Positions 35,728 to 46,924 are shown, counted from the first letter of the stretch. The stretch: 64,000 bases of DNA from Tachypleus tridentatus (GCF_004210375.1 NC_134834.1:153097290-153161289), one strand, 5' to 3'. Translations and numbers: made by a program. Notes: generated from the sequence alone by a model not told the origin.

Positions 35728-35988
35728 TGTTTGTGTTTGGAATTTCGCGCAAAGCTATACGAGGGCTATCTGCGTTAGCCGTTCCTAATTTAGCAATCTA
35801 AGACTAGAAGGAAGGCAGCTAGTCATTACTACCCACTGGCAACTTTTACCAACGAATAGTGGGGCTGACCGTCACTCTTAAACTCCCTCACGGCTGAAAT
35901 GGCGAAAATGTTTGGTGTGATAGGGATTTGAACCTGCGCCTCTCAGATTGAGAGTCGAGCGCCTTAACCACCTGGACACTCTGGGTGT
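35728..35988 (-). mobile_element. tRNA-Thr-like SINE with 13-bp target duplication
   Basis: A minus-strand SINE with a small internal deletion in the ACCGCCAACTCTTGGG region. It is flanked by GCATAAGAAGGAT (35715-35727) and GCATAAGAAAGAT (35989-36001), which differ at one position. Confidence 0.9.
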
Positions 35989-36902
35989 GCATAAGAAAGA
36001 TGCCTGTATTGCGAATTTAAGTTAAGCAATGGACAAAGCATAGTTAGCTGGTAGTTAGTGTTGAGAATTATGAATTAAAGAGTGATAATAATAGAACCAA
36101 CGCTCAGTAACCCAATAAGAACGCTGACAAAAAAACGCTAGTCACGAGTTTAATAGTGATACGTTACTGATGATAGCATCTAAAATTGGCACTTTGATGT
36201 AAAATTCATCTCTATAGATTGGAGCAATGGTACAAGTGAGAAAGCAGTCTGCTCACTCACCATTATGGAAACCAGTTACTTGGGAGTTTTGGATAATGTT
36301 TTGAGAAAGCCCGATGAGTTTCAGAAATTAACAAATTCTGGAGTCGTTCTGCCTCCAGGTCGAAATTCTAGTTCAAGAATGATGAAGATTTTAAATTTCC
36401 AATGAAACATCTCAACTTTCTTAAAAGTAAGACTGCTGTTTCTCCGGTTCAATCAGTGTAGGTTAGAATAGAATAGCGAAGTACAAATATAAAGGAAATT
36501 AGTATCCATACTATGGTTAAACATATTATATATGAAAAATGTTCAACTCAAAAATTAAATATCAACAAATAATTATAGTTATTGAAAAATGTGTGTTATT
36601 ATAATAACTTAAATAAACTTGATGTACTTTATTGAAACTCAATTTCAGAATCAGTTTCTTTAGACTAACCATACATTTCCTCGATTTAGTAATTTGTGAG
36701 CTCCACTTGCCACCGCATTCCGCAATTAAATTAATTTGGTGTAATTGGCAGTAAAATCCAACGACTAGTCTAAGAGCCTGTCAATATATGTTACCAAGGC
36801 AACCCACGGAGAACATTGCTTTGTGTCACCTTGTGCAAAGATGTCGACAGCAGTGTCCTTCAATTGTTGTTTAGATCTATTCCCAAGATATCTCGTGTGG
36901 AA

Positions 36903-37115
36903 GGCCTGGCATGGCCAAGCGCATAAGGCGTGCGACTCGTAATCCGAGGGTCGCGAGTTCGCGCCCGCGTCGCGCTAAACATGCTCGTTGGTAAAAGAGT
37001 ATCCCAAGAGTTGGCGGTGGGTGGTGATGACTAGCTGCCTTTCCTCTAGTCTTACACTGCTAAATTAGGGACGGCTAGCACAGATAGCCCTCGAGTAGCT
37101 TTGTGGTGAATTTCG
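36903..37115 (+). mobile_element. tRNA-Thr-like SINE with internal deletion
   Basis: The plus-strand head starts GGCCTGGCATGGCCAAGCG, with the anticodon-like CTCGTAA and the B-box region GAGTTCGCGCCCGCG. About 50 bp are missing between ATGCTCG and TTGGTAAAAG, the segment holding the GTTATAATGTGACGGTCAAT part in other copies. It ends in TTTCGC. Confidence 0.85.
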
Positions 37116-37189
37116 CTGTACCAGCGGGGGGTCGACAGTATTCACATGAGAGTTGTTAGGATGAGATGAAATATTTATCTTATAGGGTA

Positions 37190-37490
37190 GATTAACAAAA
37201 GAAGGGTAAGAGGTGGCATTTTTGATGATTATAAGATTATCCATGGAACTGATAGCAATTCGCTGCGTTGTATTCTGAAGATAATAAAACGAGGTTGAAG
37301 AAGACAAGGGTTCTACTTCACATAATGTTATATTTCTAACAATATGATGGGCTTAGAAAATAAGTTGCAGTTAGAAATAGTAGTGCTGTTGAAGTTAGCA
37401 ATTTACAATTGTTTAAAAGAGAACTTGATAGTTTCATCATTGAAAAATAAAGGGTAGATTTATGCTTTTTAAATCAAAGACAGGTGTGCG
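37190..37490 (+). pseudogene. CR1-like LINE tail, second fragment
   Basis: The plus frame RRVRGGIFDDYKIIHGTDS (37200-37256) matches the CR1 RT tail motif RRLRGDLI..YKI..G.D. A later block near 37370-37435, AVEVSNLQLFKRELDSFI, matches the extreme C-terminus of such RTs. Stops lie between. It is dead and too short to assign a subfamily. Confidence 0.45.
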
Positions 37491-37647
37491 TAAACAACTT
37501 TAAATCACTAAATAGTCCATTGTTATTCATATTTTTTTGTAAAACGTTCGGGAAAATGTGAATCGTTGCTCGCCAAAGTATTGTATGTTTATACGTGTAT
37601 ATAAAAAAAGTAACAGTTCTAAACTGCCGTTTTATTAAATCATTAAT

Positions 37648-37730
37648 TTGTTTTAGCGCAAACCTACATTAATTCTATCTGCGCCTGTCTAGCATGGGAA
37701 ATTGAATCCTGGATTTTAGCTTTGTAGTTA
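37648..37730 (-). mobile_element. Fragment of a second tRNA-derived SINE family
   Basis: It shares the layout of 37796-37922: TTGTTTTAGCGCAAA, then TATCTGCGCCTGTC, then a B-box-like AAATTGAATCCTGG. It is truncated at the head. Confidence 0.5.
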
Positions 37731-37795
37731 GTTGTCTGTTTATTCTTTAGAACAAGCATTATCCGACATTTAGTGTTATAAATCATGGAACTTTG

Positions 37796-37922
37796 TGTTT
37801 GTTTGTTTTGTATTTAAGAACAAAGCTATAGAAAGGGCAATCTGTGCTCTGCCCACTACAGGCATCGAAACCAAGCTTCCAACAACAGAAGTCTACAGAC
37901 ATACCGTTGCTTCCCTGGGGAG
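37796..37922 (-). mobile_element. Second tRNA-derived SINE family, short type
   Basis: On the minus strand a head resembling CCCCAGGGAAGCAACGGTAT (A-box side) is followed by GGTTTCGATGCC (B box). Then comes the core CTGTAGTGGGCAGAGCACAG and an A-rich tail with AACAAAC at the left end. It differs from the Thr-type SINE but shares the tail style. Confidence 0.65.
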
Positions 37923-38406
37923 CTCAGGTTTACTGATGAGACAAATGGTGGCTTTAATGTATTAGTATATATACTTACAGCTTGAGAAGCTTGAGAATAA
38001 ATGACCTCGACCAGGGTGGGCGACTCCATGGCCACTGGAAAGCACAAATGTGGCCAGCTTAAGTTTAGAAACAACTTTTCCCATCATTTATTTTATCGCG
38101 AACTTGGTAATCAGCAATTGCACTGCCTCCCGTCATCACTAATGTCATGCGCTTCATCACTGACACAGACTCCGCCCATTTTGTAACGTCAGTTTGGTTT
38201 AGATGTTTGTTATCGAGTGCGCGTTGTTTTGCATGCACTTGCAAACATATTTTTTATTGTGCAACTTTCAAGTGTTTAAATATAATTTGTTTTAATCCCA
38301 TAATATGGATAAGTGGATAATTTGAAACCGAAAAATTTCAAATAATGGTCAACACTAAGAAAACAAAGACAATTTAATTGATTCTGGCATTACTGTCGAA
38401 AAGAGA

Positions 38407-38670
38407 ATGGCGCGTGACAAGAAAAACGTGAAACAAGAATTGGATGAAAATCGGGAGTTGAAATTTGCAGTGATTGAAGAAAATAATAAGCCAATATGTC
38501 TTTTGTGTAACAAAGGTTTTAGGAATAATAAAGCAACACTTTAACAATTTTCACAACGTATTTGAGGTAAAATTTCCAGTTGATAACAAAAATCTTATGA
38601 ATGAAATTAGCCGTCTGAAAGCGCAACTTTATGAACAAAAGGGAGGCCTAAAGAAATTTTATCATCGATA
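38407..38670 (+). pseudogene. hAT transposase N-terminal BED zinc finger
   Basis: It starts at ATG 38407 (MARDKKNVKQELDENRELKF). KPICLLCNKGF (C-x2-C) and HFNNFH (H-x4-H) then form a BED-type DNA-binding finger. A stop lies between the Cys pair and the His pair. The helix SRLKAQLYEQ follows and the frame ends at 38668. Confidence 0.7.
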
Positions 38671-38929
38671 GAACTTGTTGCTTTAGCTAGCTCTAATATA
38701 GATAAGATTCTAGCTCAAAAATTAATCTTTTTCTGATGCTGAACAAGGAAAAATAAATATTATTCTGGTCATTGAAACTTTGTAGGAGAATTATGATTGA
38801 AAATAAAAGATGATATTCTTCAAAAAAGTAAATAATGCAATTAAGTCGAAGAACAATTGTCCGCAGAATGCTAGAGTTCGAGAAAGACATAGAAAATCGG
38901 TTGCTTGAACAACTAAAAGACAGTATTTT

Positions 38930-39411
38930 TCTTTAGCAGTAGATAAGTCAAGAGATATTAGTGACACTGCACAGTTGATATTTTGGGTTCGAAATGTAAC
39001 TTCAAATCTTCAAGTGAGGGAAGAAATGTTTGATATTTGTGTATTACGAAATAGAACATGTGGAAAAAATATCTTTGAAAACATTCTTGAAATGTCAAAA
39101 AATTTCAGTCTATATTTTAAACAACTGGTTTCTGTCACAACAGATGGTACTCTCGCCATGACTGGGGCGAAATTAGGATTTGTTTATTTTTTGAAGCAGC
39201 ATTTAATTGAAAATAATGTGAACTCCACGCTACCATCTTTCCATTGTATTTTGCATCAGGAAAATTTGTATGCTCAGATATCTAAAAGTGATGAATTGAA
39301 AACTTTGATGGGTATTGTTGTAAAAATTGTAAATTATATTACAAGTGGAAGCGATCTCATCCATGGACAGTTTGTTGAGTTTTTGACGAAATGCAGTGAC
39401 GATACTTTCGA
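38930..39411 (+). pseudogene. hAT transposase catalytic part 1
   Basis: LAVDKSRDISDTAQL (near 38935-38980) corresponds to the first catalytic Asp region. VTTDGTLAMTGAKLGFV (about 39134-39184) carries the second, and SFHCILHQENLYAQ (about 39235-39276) is the family-specific C..H block. The open frame covers 153 codons from 38975 and is then interrupted by the SINE at 39412. Residues after KCSDDTF are SINE-encoded. Confidence 0.85.
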
Positions 39412-39683
39412 GGCCCGGCATGGCCAAGCGTGTTAAGGCGTTCGACTCGTAATCCAAGGGTCGCGGGTTCGAATCCCGACTGCACCAAACATGCTCTCCC
39501 TTTCAGCGCTTGGAGCGTTATAATGTGACAGTCAGTGACACTATTCGTTGGTAAAAGAGTAGCCCAATAGCTGGCGGTGAGTGGTGATGACTAGGTTCCT
39601 TCCCTCTAATCTTACACTACTAAATTAGGGACGGCTGGCGCAGATAGCCCTCGAACAGCTTTGCGCGAAATTTAAAACAAACA
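39412..39683 (+). mobile_element. tRNA-Thr-like SINE inside the hAT transposase, with TSD
   Basis: This is a plus-strand, full-length SINE from GGCCCGGCATGGCCAAGCG to AAACAAACA. It has anticodon loop CTCGTAA and B box GGGTTCGAATCCCG. It is flanked by GACGATACTTTCGA (39398-39411) and GACTATACTTTTGA (39684-39697), a 14-bp target duplication with two mismatches. Confidence 0.92.
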
Positions 39684-39697
39684 GACTATACTTTTGA

Positions 39698-40053
39698 TGA
39701 TTTTTTACTGATTTTGCAAATGCAAGATAGTTAAGAAGAGGAAAAGTCTTGGAACGATGTACTTCCTTATTTTCTTAAATAAAATGGTATCTTGTTGAAA
39801 AAGGTAAGATTAAAAATTTCTCTGAAATTGGAACTTTGTCATGACAGTGGGATTTGCACTTTTTGTGCGACATGATGGCTCACTTGAATAATTTGAATAC
39901 GAAGCTTCAGAGAAGAGGTAAAATCATTAGCGAGCAATCGCAGTCTATTCACAAATTTCAATTAAATCTAACCCTTTTTGCGGAACAATTACAAAATAAT
40001 GATTTGACACATTTTGCAAAGTTGCCCAATCCTGAACTGTTTGTTGATTTATG
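39698..40053 (+). pseudogene. hAT transposase C-terminal part
   Basis: After the SINE the hAT frame resumes. MAHLNNLNTKLQRRGKII (39875-39925) and LTLFAEQLQNNDLTHFAKLP (about 39970-40028) match the conserved D-I..HLN.LN.KLQG and L.LF..QL.....HFP blocks before the dimerisation domain. The coding relic stops at 40053, where a second, reversed SINE begins. The hATC dimerisation domain is absent. Confidence 0.75.
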
Positions 40054-40145
40054 AATTTCGCGCAAAACTACATGAAAGCTATTGCGCTAGCCGTCCATAA
40101 TTTAGCAGTATAAGACTAGAGGGAAGGCAGCTCGTCATCACTACC
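40054..40145 (-). mobile_element. tRNA-Thr-like SINE fragment, cut by the Ty3/Gypsy LTR
   Basis: This is the tail half of a minus-strand SINE, from AATTTCGCGCAAAAC to CTCGTCATCACTACC. It ends exactly where the LTR starts (TGTTATG at 40146). The rest of the SINE was not found after the LTR element. Confidence 0.85.
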
Positions 40146-40292
40146 TGTTATGTATGTGACATTATTAGCCAATCAGCACTTAGTACTTTGTATGTGCGAG
40201 GCTATTCTAAATAAAGTACAGGAAACTGCGGTACGTCTGAGTTTTGTTGTAACTCAATAACAAGTGTTTTATAAGAACCCAAAGACATAACA
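40146..40292 (+). repeat. 5' LTR of the Ty3/Gypsy element (147 bp)
   Basis: It starts TGTTATGTATGTGAC and ends AGACATAACA, with the usual TG..CA ends. It contains AATAAA near 40211. Immediately after comes a tRNA-primer-like site. Confidence 0.7.
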
Positions 40293-40308
40293 TGGTTGTC
40301 AGAAGTGG
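40293..40308 (+). other. Primer binding site, tRNA-Leu-like
   Basis: TGGTTGTCAGAAGTGG directly follows the LTR. It resembles the TGGTGTCAGAAG site used by elements primed by tRNA-Leu, with one inserted T. Confidence 0.5.
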
Positions 40309-40441
40309 AAGTTTTATTTAAATTGAGCCTTAGAAGCGACACACAGTCAAGATAAATACAAACTTTACGTTTACAAACTGTAAATTGACATAATCGTACG
40401 AGATACGATTCTCGCGGAAACACACGTGTTCTACCCAGAAA

Positions 40442-41456
40442 ATGGCGGAGGCAAGTTTCAAGCCACCTTTTTTAATGACAAGACGAATGCTAGTGCGGCA
40501 TGGAAGAATCTCAAACAAGATTTGTGGATTTTCTTCATGGCATCAGGGTTATCAGAGGCAACAGAAGAACGTAAAGTGTCTATATTGTTGTGCACACTCG
40601 GGTCGAAATACACGACAGTTTTCGACTGACAGAAGTTCAACAGAACTATAAACATGTAATCAGAGAATTCGACAACTATTTTCAGCCAACCAAGGTAACA
40701 AAGTTGTACATGAAAAAGTTTGAGGACCGAAAGCAGCAACCAGGTGAGACTGTGTCCCAGTATATCAGTGCACTTAGAGAGATAGCACAGAACTGTGAGT
40801 ATGGTGATACTCTCGAACAACAGTTGTGTAAACAAATCAGCGTAGGCGTCAGTGATCGAGCATTAAGAGATAGACTGTGGTCAGAGGATCTGACACTGAA
40901 ACAGATTACAGAGAAATGTCATCACCATGAACAGAAACTAAAATCACTGAAGGAAATCGAAGGATCCACAAGTACCGTAAGAGATCTAAACTATGTACGT
41001 CGAGGTCAAAGCAGAGGTCGTAGTCGCCACAGAAATCAAGGTTCCAGAAACCAGCAAAGACGAGGCACACAGGTCTACAGAGGAGCCACGACACGGAGAT
41101 CGCCACAAAGCAACTGTACTCGGTGTGGAAAACTACCACATCACAGTCAACAAAGGTGCCCAGCATTAGAGAAAACTTGTAATTATTGTAAATTAAGAGG
41201 TCACTTTGCTGTCATGTGTAGAAATAAGAATAGAAATGTACATTTTGTAAACACATGTGATGATAATTTTCAAGATGTCAATGATTATGATGATTGTTAT
41301 GAAATGTGTAATGTAGAGGAAAGTATGAATTCATTGAATATTTACTCCATTGGTGTAAACAAACCTACTGAGTATTGGTCTGTCATATTAAGTACCCCAT
41401 ATGAACAGGGTAAAGGTGCGCGTCGTGATGAAAATAGACACACAGGCAGAGTGTAA
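40442..41456 (+). pseudogene. Ty3/Gypsy gag with CCHC zinc knuckles
   Basis: Gag packages the element RNA. It starts at ATG 40442 (MAEASFKPP), shifts frame twice within the first 200 bp, then runs open from 40590 to 41456 (288 codons). The capsid-like helical part contains PGETVSQYISALREIAQNC. Then come an Arg-rich stretch and two knuckles: CTRCGKLPHHSQQRC and the canonical CNYCKLRGHFAVMC (C-x2-C-x4-H-x4-C, near 41178-41219). Protease follows in another frame, overlapping by about 50 bp. Confidence 0.85.
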
Positions 41457-41910
41457 TATAAACACTCATTTGAGTAAACAGTCATTTGATCGCATGGCAC
41501 CTCATGGTTCATTATCTTTGTCTAAGTCACAGGTAACCATAAAAGCATTTGGTAATCATAAGATCACACCTGTTGGAAAAACTACATTTACTATTATTCA
41601 CAAAAGCAAAATGTATGATATTGATTGTGAAGTTGTTGATGGTGATGTACCTAATCTTCTTGGAGGTGAATCTAGTACTAAGTTTGGGTTAATACAAAAA
41701 GTAAATGCAATTAGTACTTATGTACAAGGTAAATACTCGCATGATCGGAGTTCACAACATAGGCTACCTTCAGGTACCGAGATTCCCACTGTTCAAAGCC
41801 CCCTCATGAATCAACACAAGTCGCTTCCCTCGATTGATAAATCAAATAAGTGTACTAAAACCCAGACTCAGTCAGACTCGAAGTTCCTAGCCGCCCGGTT
41901 CCTAATGTAA
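41401..41910 (+). pseudogene. Ty3/Gypsy protease, active-site Gly lost
   Basis: The frame (169 codons) contains IDTQAECNI where the aspartic protease active site should read DTGA or DSGA, so the essential Gly is Gln. DVPNLLGGESSTKFGL matches the downstream flap and LLG region. The linker to RT follows. It would not be active. Confidence 0.75.
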
Positions 41911-41929
41911 ACAAAGTGCCACAGAGTAT

Positions 41930-42830
41930 TCAGAAATTTTGCTTCAGTATAAAGACAGATTTCCCACAAAAAGAGTAGGAAAAATACCAGGAAAATGTGC
42001 GTTGTCTATTGACCCAGATTACAAAGATGGCCCTGTGTCACAGGCTTCTAGGCCGATTCCTGTAGCAATGAGAGACAGGACCAAAGTACAATTAGACTTT
42101 TAGAGTCACAAGGGATCATTTCGAAGTACCAGTTGGTATACCGACAACCGTGGTTTAGTCAACTACATGTTGTACACAAGAAAGACGGAAACTCAGTGAG
42201 AATTTGCATTGATCCTAAGTTTCTTAATAATAAAGCACTGAGAGAATACCACCCTATCAATACACTAGAGGATATACTTACCCATTATTAATGGAAGCAA
42301 GTATTTTACTGTCCTAGATGCGAACATGGGATACTATCAGCTACAGCTCGAGATGAGAATAGTCAGTTACTCACCGCTTTTAACATCCGTGGGGTTGTTA
42401 TGTGTACTTATGTTTGCCGATGGGAATTAAGTCGAGGTCCTGAATTGTACCAAAGAGCGATGGAAGAAATATTTCAGGAGCATGATCATGTGAATAATAT
42501 TTTTGACGATATGCTACTCGATACTGTTACACTACCTGAACATTGTAAAGTGCTTTCACATAACCGCGTTGGAAACCGCTAGACAAAATGATGTGACATT
42601 TCGACTATCAAAATGTTTGTTTGGCCAGCCAGAGGTAGACTACACAGGTCATGTGATCACGAAGCAACGGCATCAAAGTTTCTGATGAAAAGTGCGTGCA
42701 ATACATGAAATGCATACTCCAACCAATCACCAAGTAAGTAAGAACACTGCTCGGAATGGCTACGTGCCTGTCCAAATACATACCTGATTATTCTGATTTA
42801 ACTGAACCTCTATGAGAAGTAGTCAAGAAG
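41930..42830 (+). pseudogene. Ty3/Gypsy reverse transcriptase, frameshifted
   Basis: The conserved blocks lie in order in changing frames. VHKKDGNSVRICIDPKFLNN is near 42174-42233, and EYHPINTLEDIL follows. YFTVLDANMGYYQLQLE (first catalytic Asp) is near 42304-42354. RAMEEIFQEHDHVNNIFDDM (the xxDD box, here IFDDM) is near 42457-42516. LSKCLFGQPEVDYTGHVI comes after. Stops and at least three shifts are present. Confidence 0.85.
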
Positions 42831-42839
42831 AAGACAGAA

Positions 42840-43300
42840 GTGCATGGATTCTATTTTGATGTACCACAGCAGGAGGCATTTTCAAAGCTCAAGACTACTC
42901 TCAGCCAAGCTCCAGTTCTGAGATATGCACTTAATGAACCGTTGACATTGTCATGTGACGCATCACAAGGTGGACTAGGTGTTGTGATATTACAAAACAA
43001 TCAACCAGTTGTCTGTGCATCTAAAACACTAACACAAACAGAAAGAGCGTATGCACAAATAGAGAAAGAACTATTAGCAGTTGTATTTGGTTGCAGAAAA
43101 TTTCATCACTTGTTATATGGCGAAATGATATCACAGTGGATACAGATCATTTGCCATTGGTCCGTATTCAAGACAAACCATTGGGACAAGTTCTGCTTCG
43201 ACTACAGTAAATGCTTTTAAAACTACAGCCATACAACATCAGATTAGTCGGAAAACCAGGTAAAGACATACCTATCGCAGATGCATTGAGCAGATTTCCA
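42840..43300 (+). pseudogene. Ty3/Gypsy RNase H
   Basis: A 126-codon frame shows QQEAFSKLKTTLSQAPVLRY, then LSCDASQGGLGVVILQ (first Asp), SKTLTQTERAYAQIEKELLA (catalytic Glu) and FGCRKFHHLLYG. After a shift the expected DHLPL and DALSRFP blocks follow near 43135 and 43280. Confidence 0.85.
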
Positions 43301-43539
43301 GTGAAAGATGAATATCCTGGCCTGGTAGATGATATCGCGAGATTGTCAAGTTTTCACAACTGAAGTCGCAAGTTTGTCTGCATTCACGAAGAAAAGCAAC
43401 AAGAGCTAAAGATCGCGACAGAAAATGATACAGAATATCGAATTCTCAAAGAACAGATTGTGAAAGGATGGCCCCCGATCGAGACGCAGGTACCACCAGG
43501 AGCAAGGCCATATTGGGATTTCTGAGAAGAGCTGACAGT

Positions 43540-44300
43540 ATATGATGGTATATTATTCAGGAGGAGAAAGAGTCATGGTACCAAGGTCAATGAGACATAA
43601 CATACTGAAACTCGACATCAAAGCCATCAAAGGAGTTGTGAGATCAAAACAGCTTGCACGACATTTTATTTTGGAAAGGAATGAACAAACAAATCAAGAC
43701 ACTGTCTCAAAATGTACCACATGTCAAACAATGAGAAATGCACAACAAAAGAACCGATGATCAGCACACCTACACCAACATTGCCATGGCAATATGTTTC
43801 AACAGACTTATTTGAAAATCACATTATCTAGTAGTAGTTGATCATTACAGTGGATATTTGGAGATCAATGAATATGAAAAGAGATCACATCTGAACAAAC
43901 AGTTCAGAAGTTGAAAAACTTTCACACACATGGCATACCTCAGATTGTGTATTCAGACAATGGTCCACAGTATGATGCTAAAGAGTTTAAAGATTTCAGT
44001 CAGATCTGGGGATTTAAACACCAAACATTCAGTGCCCGATATCCACAAGCAAATGGACTGGCGAACGCAGCAGTTCAGACAGCGAAAAGACTTGTTATAA
44101 AATCTCTGAAAATCAGACCTGCCTTTAGTATTGTTAGACTACTGAAATACACCAAAAGATGTAAAATTGGATCACCAGTGCAAAGATGCATGAGTCGAGA
44201 ACCAGAACGAGGTTACCGACAAATGAGAAGTTGCTTATTCCACAAGTGATAAAGTGATAAAGTGCGTCAGAAATCGACATTCAGAAACAGAAAAGTAAAT
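43540..44300 (+). pseudogene. Ty3/Gypsy integrase, broken
   Basis: The zinc-binding remnant CTTCQTM lies near 43713. LVVVDHYSGYLEI (first Asp) is near 43830-43870. VYSDNGPQYDAKEFKDF (second Asp) is at 43949-44000. ANAAVQTAKRLV stands where the catalytic Glu is expected, and that Glu is replaced. The frame at 43911-44249 stays open for 112 codons. A C-terminal open stretch (44376-44639) with LQTPAGRIICRNRRHL resembles the integrase tail. Confidence 0.85.
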
Positions 44301-44640
44301 CAAGATATGATCAGAATTCAAAACCACTGCCACCACTGGATCTTGAAAATGTGTAAGATACAGACATGAAAACAAGTGGATGCCAGCTCAGTTATTAGGC
44401 AAGCTGAGAAACCCCAAAGCTACATATTACAAACACCAGCAGGCAGGATAATTTGTAGAAATCGTAGACATTTATTGCAAACAAATGAAGATGATGTCTA
44501 TCACAGTGCTCGACAGAGATATCTTGGAAGAAAATCACAAGATGATTTGATTGCAGAAGAGTCTGTCCCAGAAAATGTACCAAATATCCTAAAACATCCC
44601 AAGACAAAATATCTCTCAATCAGGGTCACCCAGAGCTAGC

Positions 44641-45630
44641 TATATATGTGAATCTCCACAATTGAAACAAAGTATTATACATGCTAAAATAAAAATCAAA
44701 TGAAAATATTGCTCCTGCTCAAAAGAGTGAAATTGTAACAAGAACAGGTAGAATTTCTATAGCTCCTACAAAACTAAGAGATTTTGTTATGTGAATTGTT
44801 AAAATGAGCAAGAATGTTACAAGAAAAATGTACAAATATCTCATAATGCTACATATATTATTTTTTTGTATGCTGACCTAGTGTCGCTAGGCTAACGAGC
44901 TGAACTTGTTTTAGTGGACTATATTTTGTAATGGTCTCATTAATTATAATGATATATGATTTTGAAATAAGTTATTAAACTTGTTTTCTTAAAATATAGA
45001 ACAGTAAATAAATGAAGCAAACAATTATCTCATCTCGCTACATCCTTCATACTCTGTTACTGTTGGACATAAGTTTGCTAAGCCTTCTAAAGTTTTGCAT
45101 GTAAAGGATGTGAAAATTTTCATAGGTTTTACATACACAGTTGAATAATCAAAAATCATAAGTTAGTGTATTGATACCATAGAATTCCACTTTTGAAATT
45201 TGGTAATTGTTGTATTTAAGTCTGAAGAAAACTTTAGATACAACCAAGCTCCTTAATCTTGTTTTGAAAGAATATGGTAGCTTTTATCAGATTAAAATTA
45301 CTGAGAAAACCACGAGCATGGACATTCTACTCTGTTGTTTAGTTATTCATATTTCTTATATTAAGTGTATGTAAGGGGACCATTTCTAAAATGGAAATAT
45401 GTGAACAAGGCCAATGTTTGATTCAGTACATAGCCATATCTTGGCAGAATAAAATGAGTTTTTGTTTTATATTCTTCCTTGTCAGTATTCAATGTTGATA
45501 CTAATTCCTAGTTCACATGAAATAACACTGTATTTTGACATCTAATTCAGCATACACATGACTGAAAAACTGATATTTAAGTGTTCTTTTAATGTTTACT
45601 TTAAGAAATTAATTTTTTTAAAATATCAAA
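44641..45630. other. AT-rich flank up to the gap; no 3' LTR recognised
   Basis: No sequence here matches the 147-bp 5' LTR beyond an isolated TGTTATGTGAA at about 44788. The missing right parts of the hAT element and SINE were also not found. Confidence 0.5.
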
Positions 45631-46130
45631 NNNNNNNNNNNNNNNNNNNNNNNNNNNNNNNNNNNNNNNNNNNNNNNNNNNNNNNNNNNNNNNNNNNNNN
45701 NNNNNNNNNNNNNNNNNNNNNNNNNNNNNNNNNNNNNNNNNNNNNNNNNNNNNNNNNNNNNNNNNNNNNNNNNNNNNNNNNNNNNNNNNNNNNNNNNNNN
45801 NNNNNNNNNNNNNNNNNNNNNNNNNNNNNNNNNNNNNNNNNNNNNNNNNNNNNNNNNNNNNNNNNNNNNNNNNNNNNNNNNNNNNNNNNNNNNNNNNNNN
45901 NNNNNNNNNNNNNNNNNNNNNNNNNNNNNNNNNNNNNNNNNNNNNNNNNNNNNNNNNNNNNNNNNNNNNNNNNNNNNNNNNNNNNNNNNNNNNNNNNNNN
46001 NNNNNNNNNNNNNNNNNNNNNNNNNNNNNNNNNNNNNNNNNNNNNNNNNNNNNNNNNNNNNNNNNNNNNNNNNNNNNNNNNNNNNNNNNNNNNNNNNNNN
46101 NNNNNNNNNNNNNNNNNNNNNNNNNNNNNN
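45631..46130. other. Assembly gap (500 N)
   Basis: Exactly 500 undetermined bases, a conventional scaffold gap size, so the true length is unknown. Confidence 1.
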
Positions 46131-46924
46131 CTCACCATCCATTCAAAAAATGGATCATTTTGGTTATATAATAGCAGTATAAACCAGGACTCATAATGCT
46201 GACTTTGTTGATCTTCAGTGGGCTCTTGAGGATTGGTTGGTTGGTTTGGTGTTTTATGGCACAAAGCAACTAGGCTAACTGCACCAAACATCCAGTAAAA
46301 TGTTAAGGTAAAAATTATTAAAATTCAAAAAAGGAAATTACTGTAAAACAGAGTAAAGTTCAATTTTTGAATTAAAACATAAACAGCATTAAATCAAATT
46401 TTTACATCTAGTCTATAATAGTAGGAGAAAAACTACAGCAATACAAATTGTAAAGAACTTCCTGCAGAATAAATGTAATTATCATAACTCGCCAGGATGA
46501 CTAATGAGTAGTTTAAAACAGCAGCATTAGTCACCTGAGGTTGGCCTTTCCAGTCCTGTTTTCGAATTACTTGATGTCATGGACATTTTCTAATTTCAAA
46601 TCAAACTAAATGTAAAATGTACTTTGATCTTTAAAAGGAAATCACATTAAAAAAGGTTTTATGTGTACATTTAAAAACTTAAAAACATTTCTAAGGTGGA
46701 CTGTAACCATCGCCAATAACACTGTCTAACGTAATGGATAAACTTTGGGACAAAACATGTTTAAAATGATGCCACTGTTGAGTCATAATGATGGCAAGAC
46801 AGTAGAATGTGGCTTATTGTGATCTGAGTGTTACACAGATAACACATTGTTGCATCAATCCCAGATAAAAGAAAACGAGTTAAATACTGTGACCAATATG
46901 TAGTCTAATAAGAACAACTTCCTC

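Larger units (their letters stand above)
38012..40053 (+). mobile_element. hAT-family transposon (ZBED5/FAM200-like), broken
   Basis: The left end CAGGGTGGGCGACTCC (38012) is a typical hAT terminal repeat. Downstream is a BED-type zinc finger and a hAT transposase frame related to vertebrate ZBED5, FAM200 and EPM2AIP1-like proteins. A SINE (39412-39683) splits the coding region and another SINE plus a Ty3/Gypsy element replace everything after 40053. The right terminal repeat is not seen. The element is dead. Confidence 0.8.
40146..44640 (+). mobile_element. Ty3/Gypsy LTR retrotransposon, degenerate
   Basis: The order is 5' LTR, primer site, gag with zinc knuckles, protease, RT, RNase H and integrase. 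All are plus strand and all are broken by frameshifts. No 3' LTR was recognised before the assembly gap. The order RNase H then integrase is that of Ty3/Gypsy. No envelope frame is attached. It inserted into a SINE that had itself landed in or next to a hAT element. Confidence 0.9.

Noticed and set aside
37065-37307. 80-codon minus ORF
   Set aside because: It is the antisense shadow of a SINE and the CR1-like fragment.
44788-44840. TGTTATGTGAA as the start of a 3' LTR
   Set aside because: Similarity to the 5' LTR ends after about 8 bases.
45558-46291. Long open frames of 174-221 codons across the gap
   Set aside because: They are artefacts of the undetermined bases, with no coding evidence.
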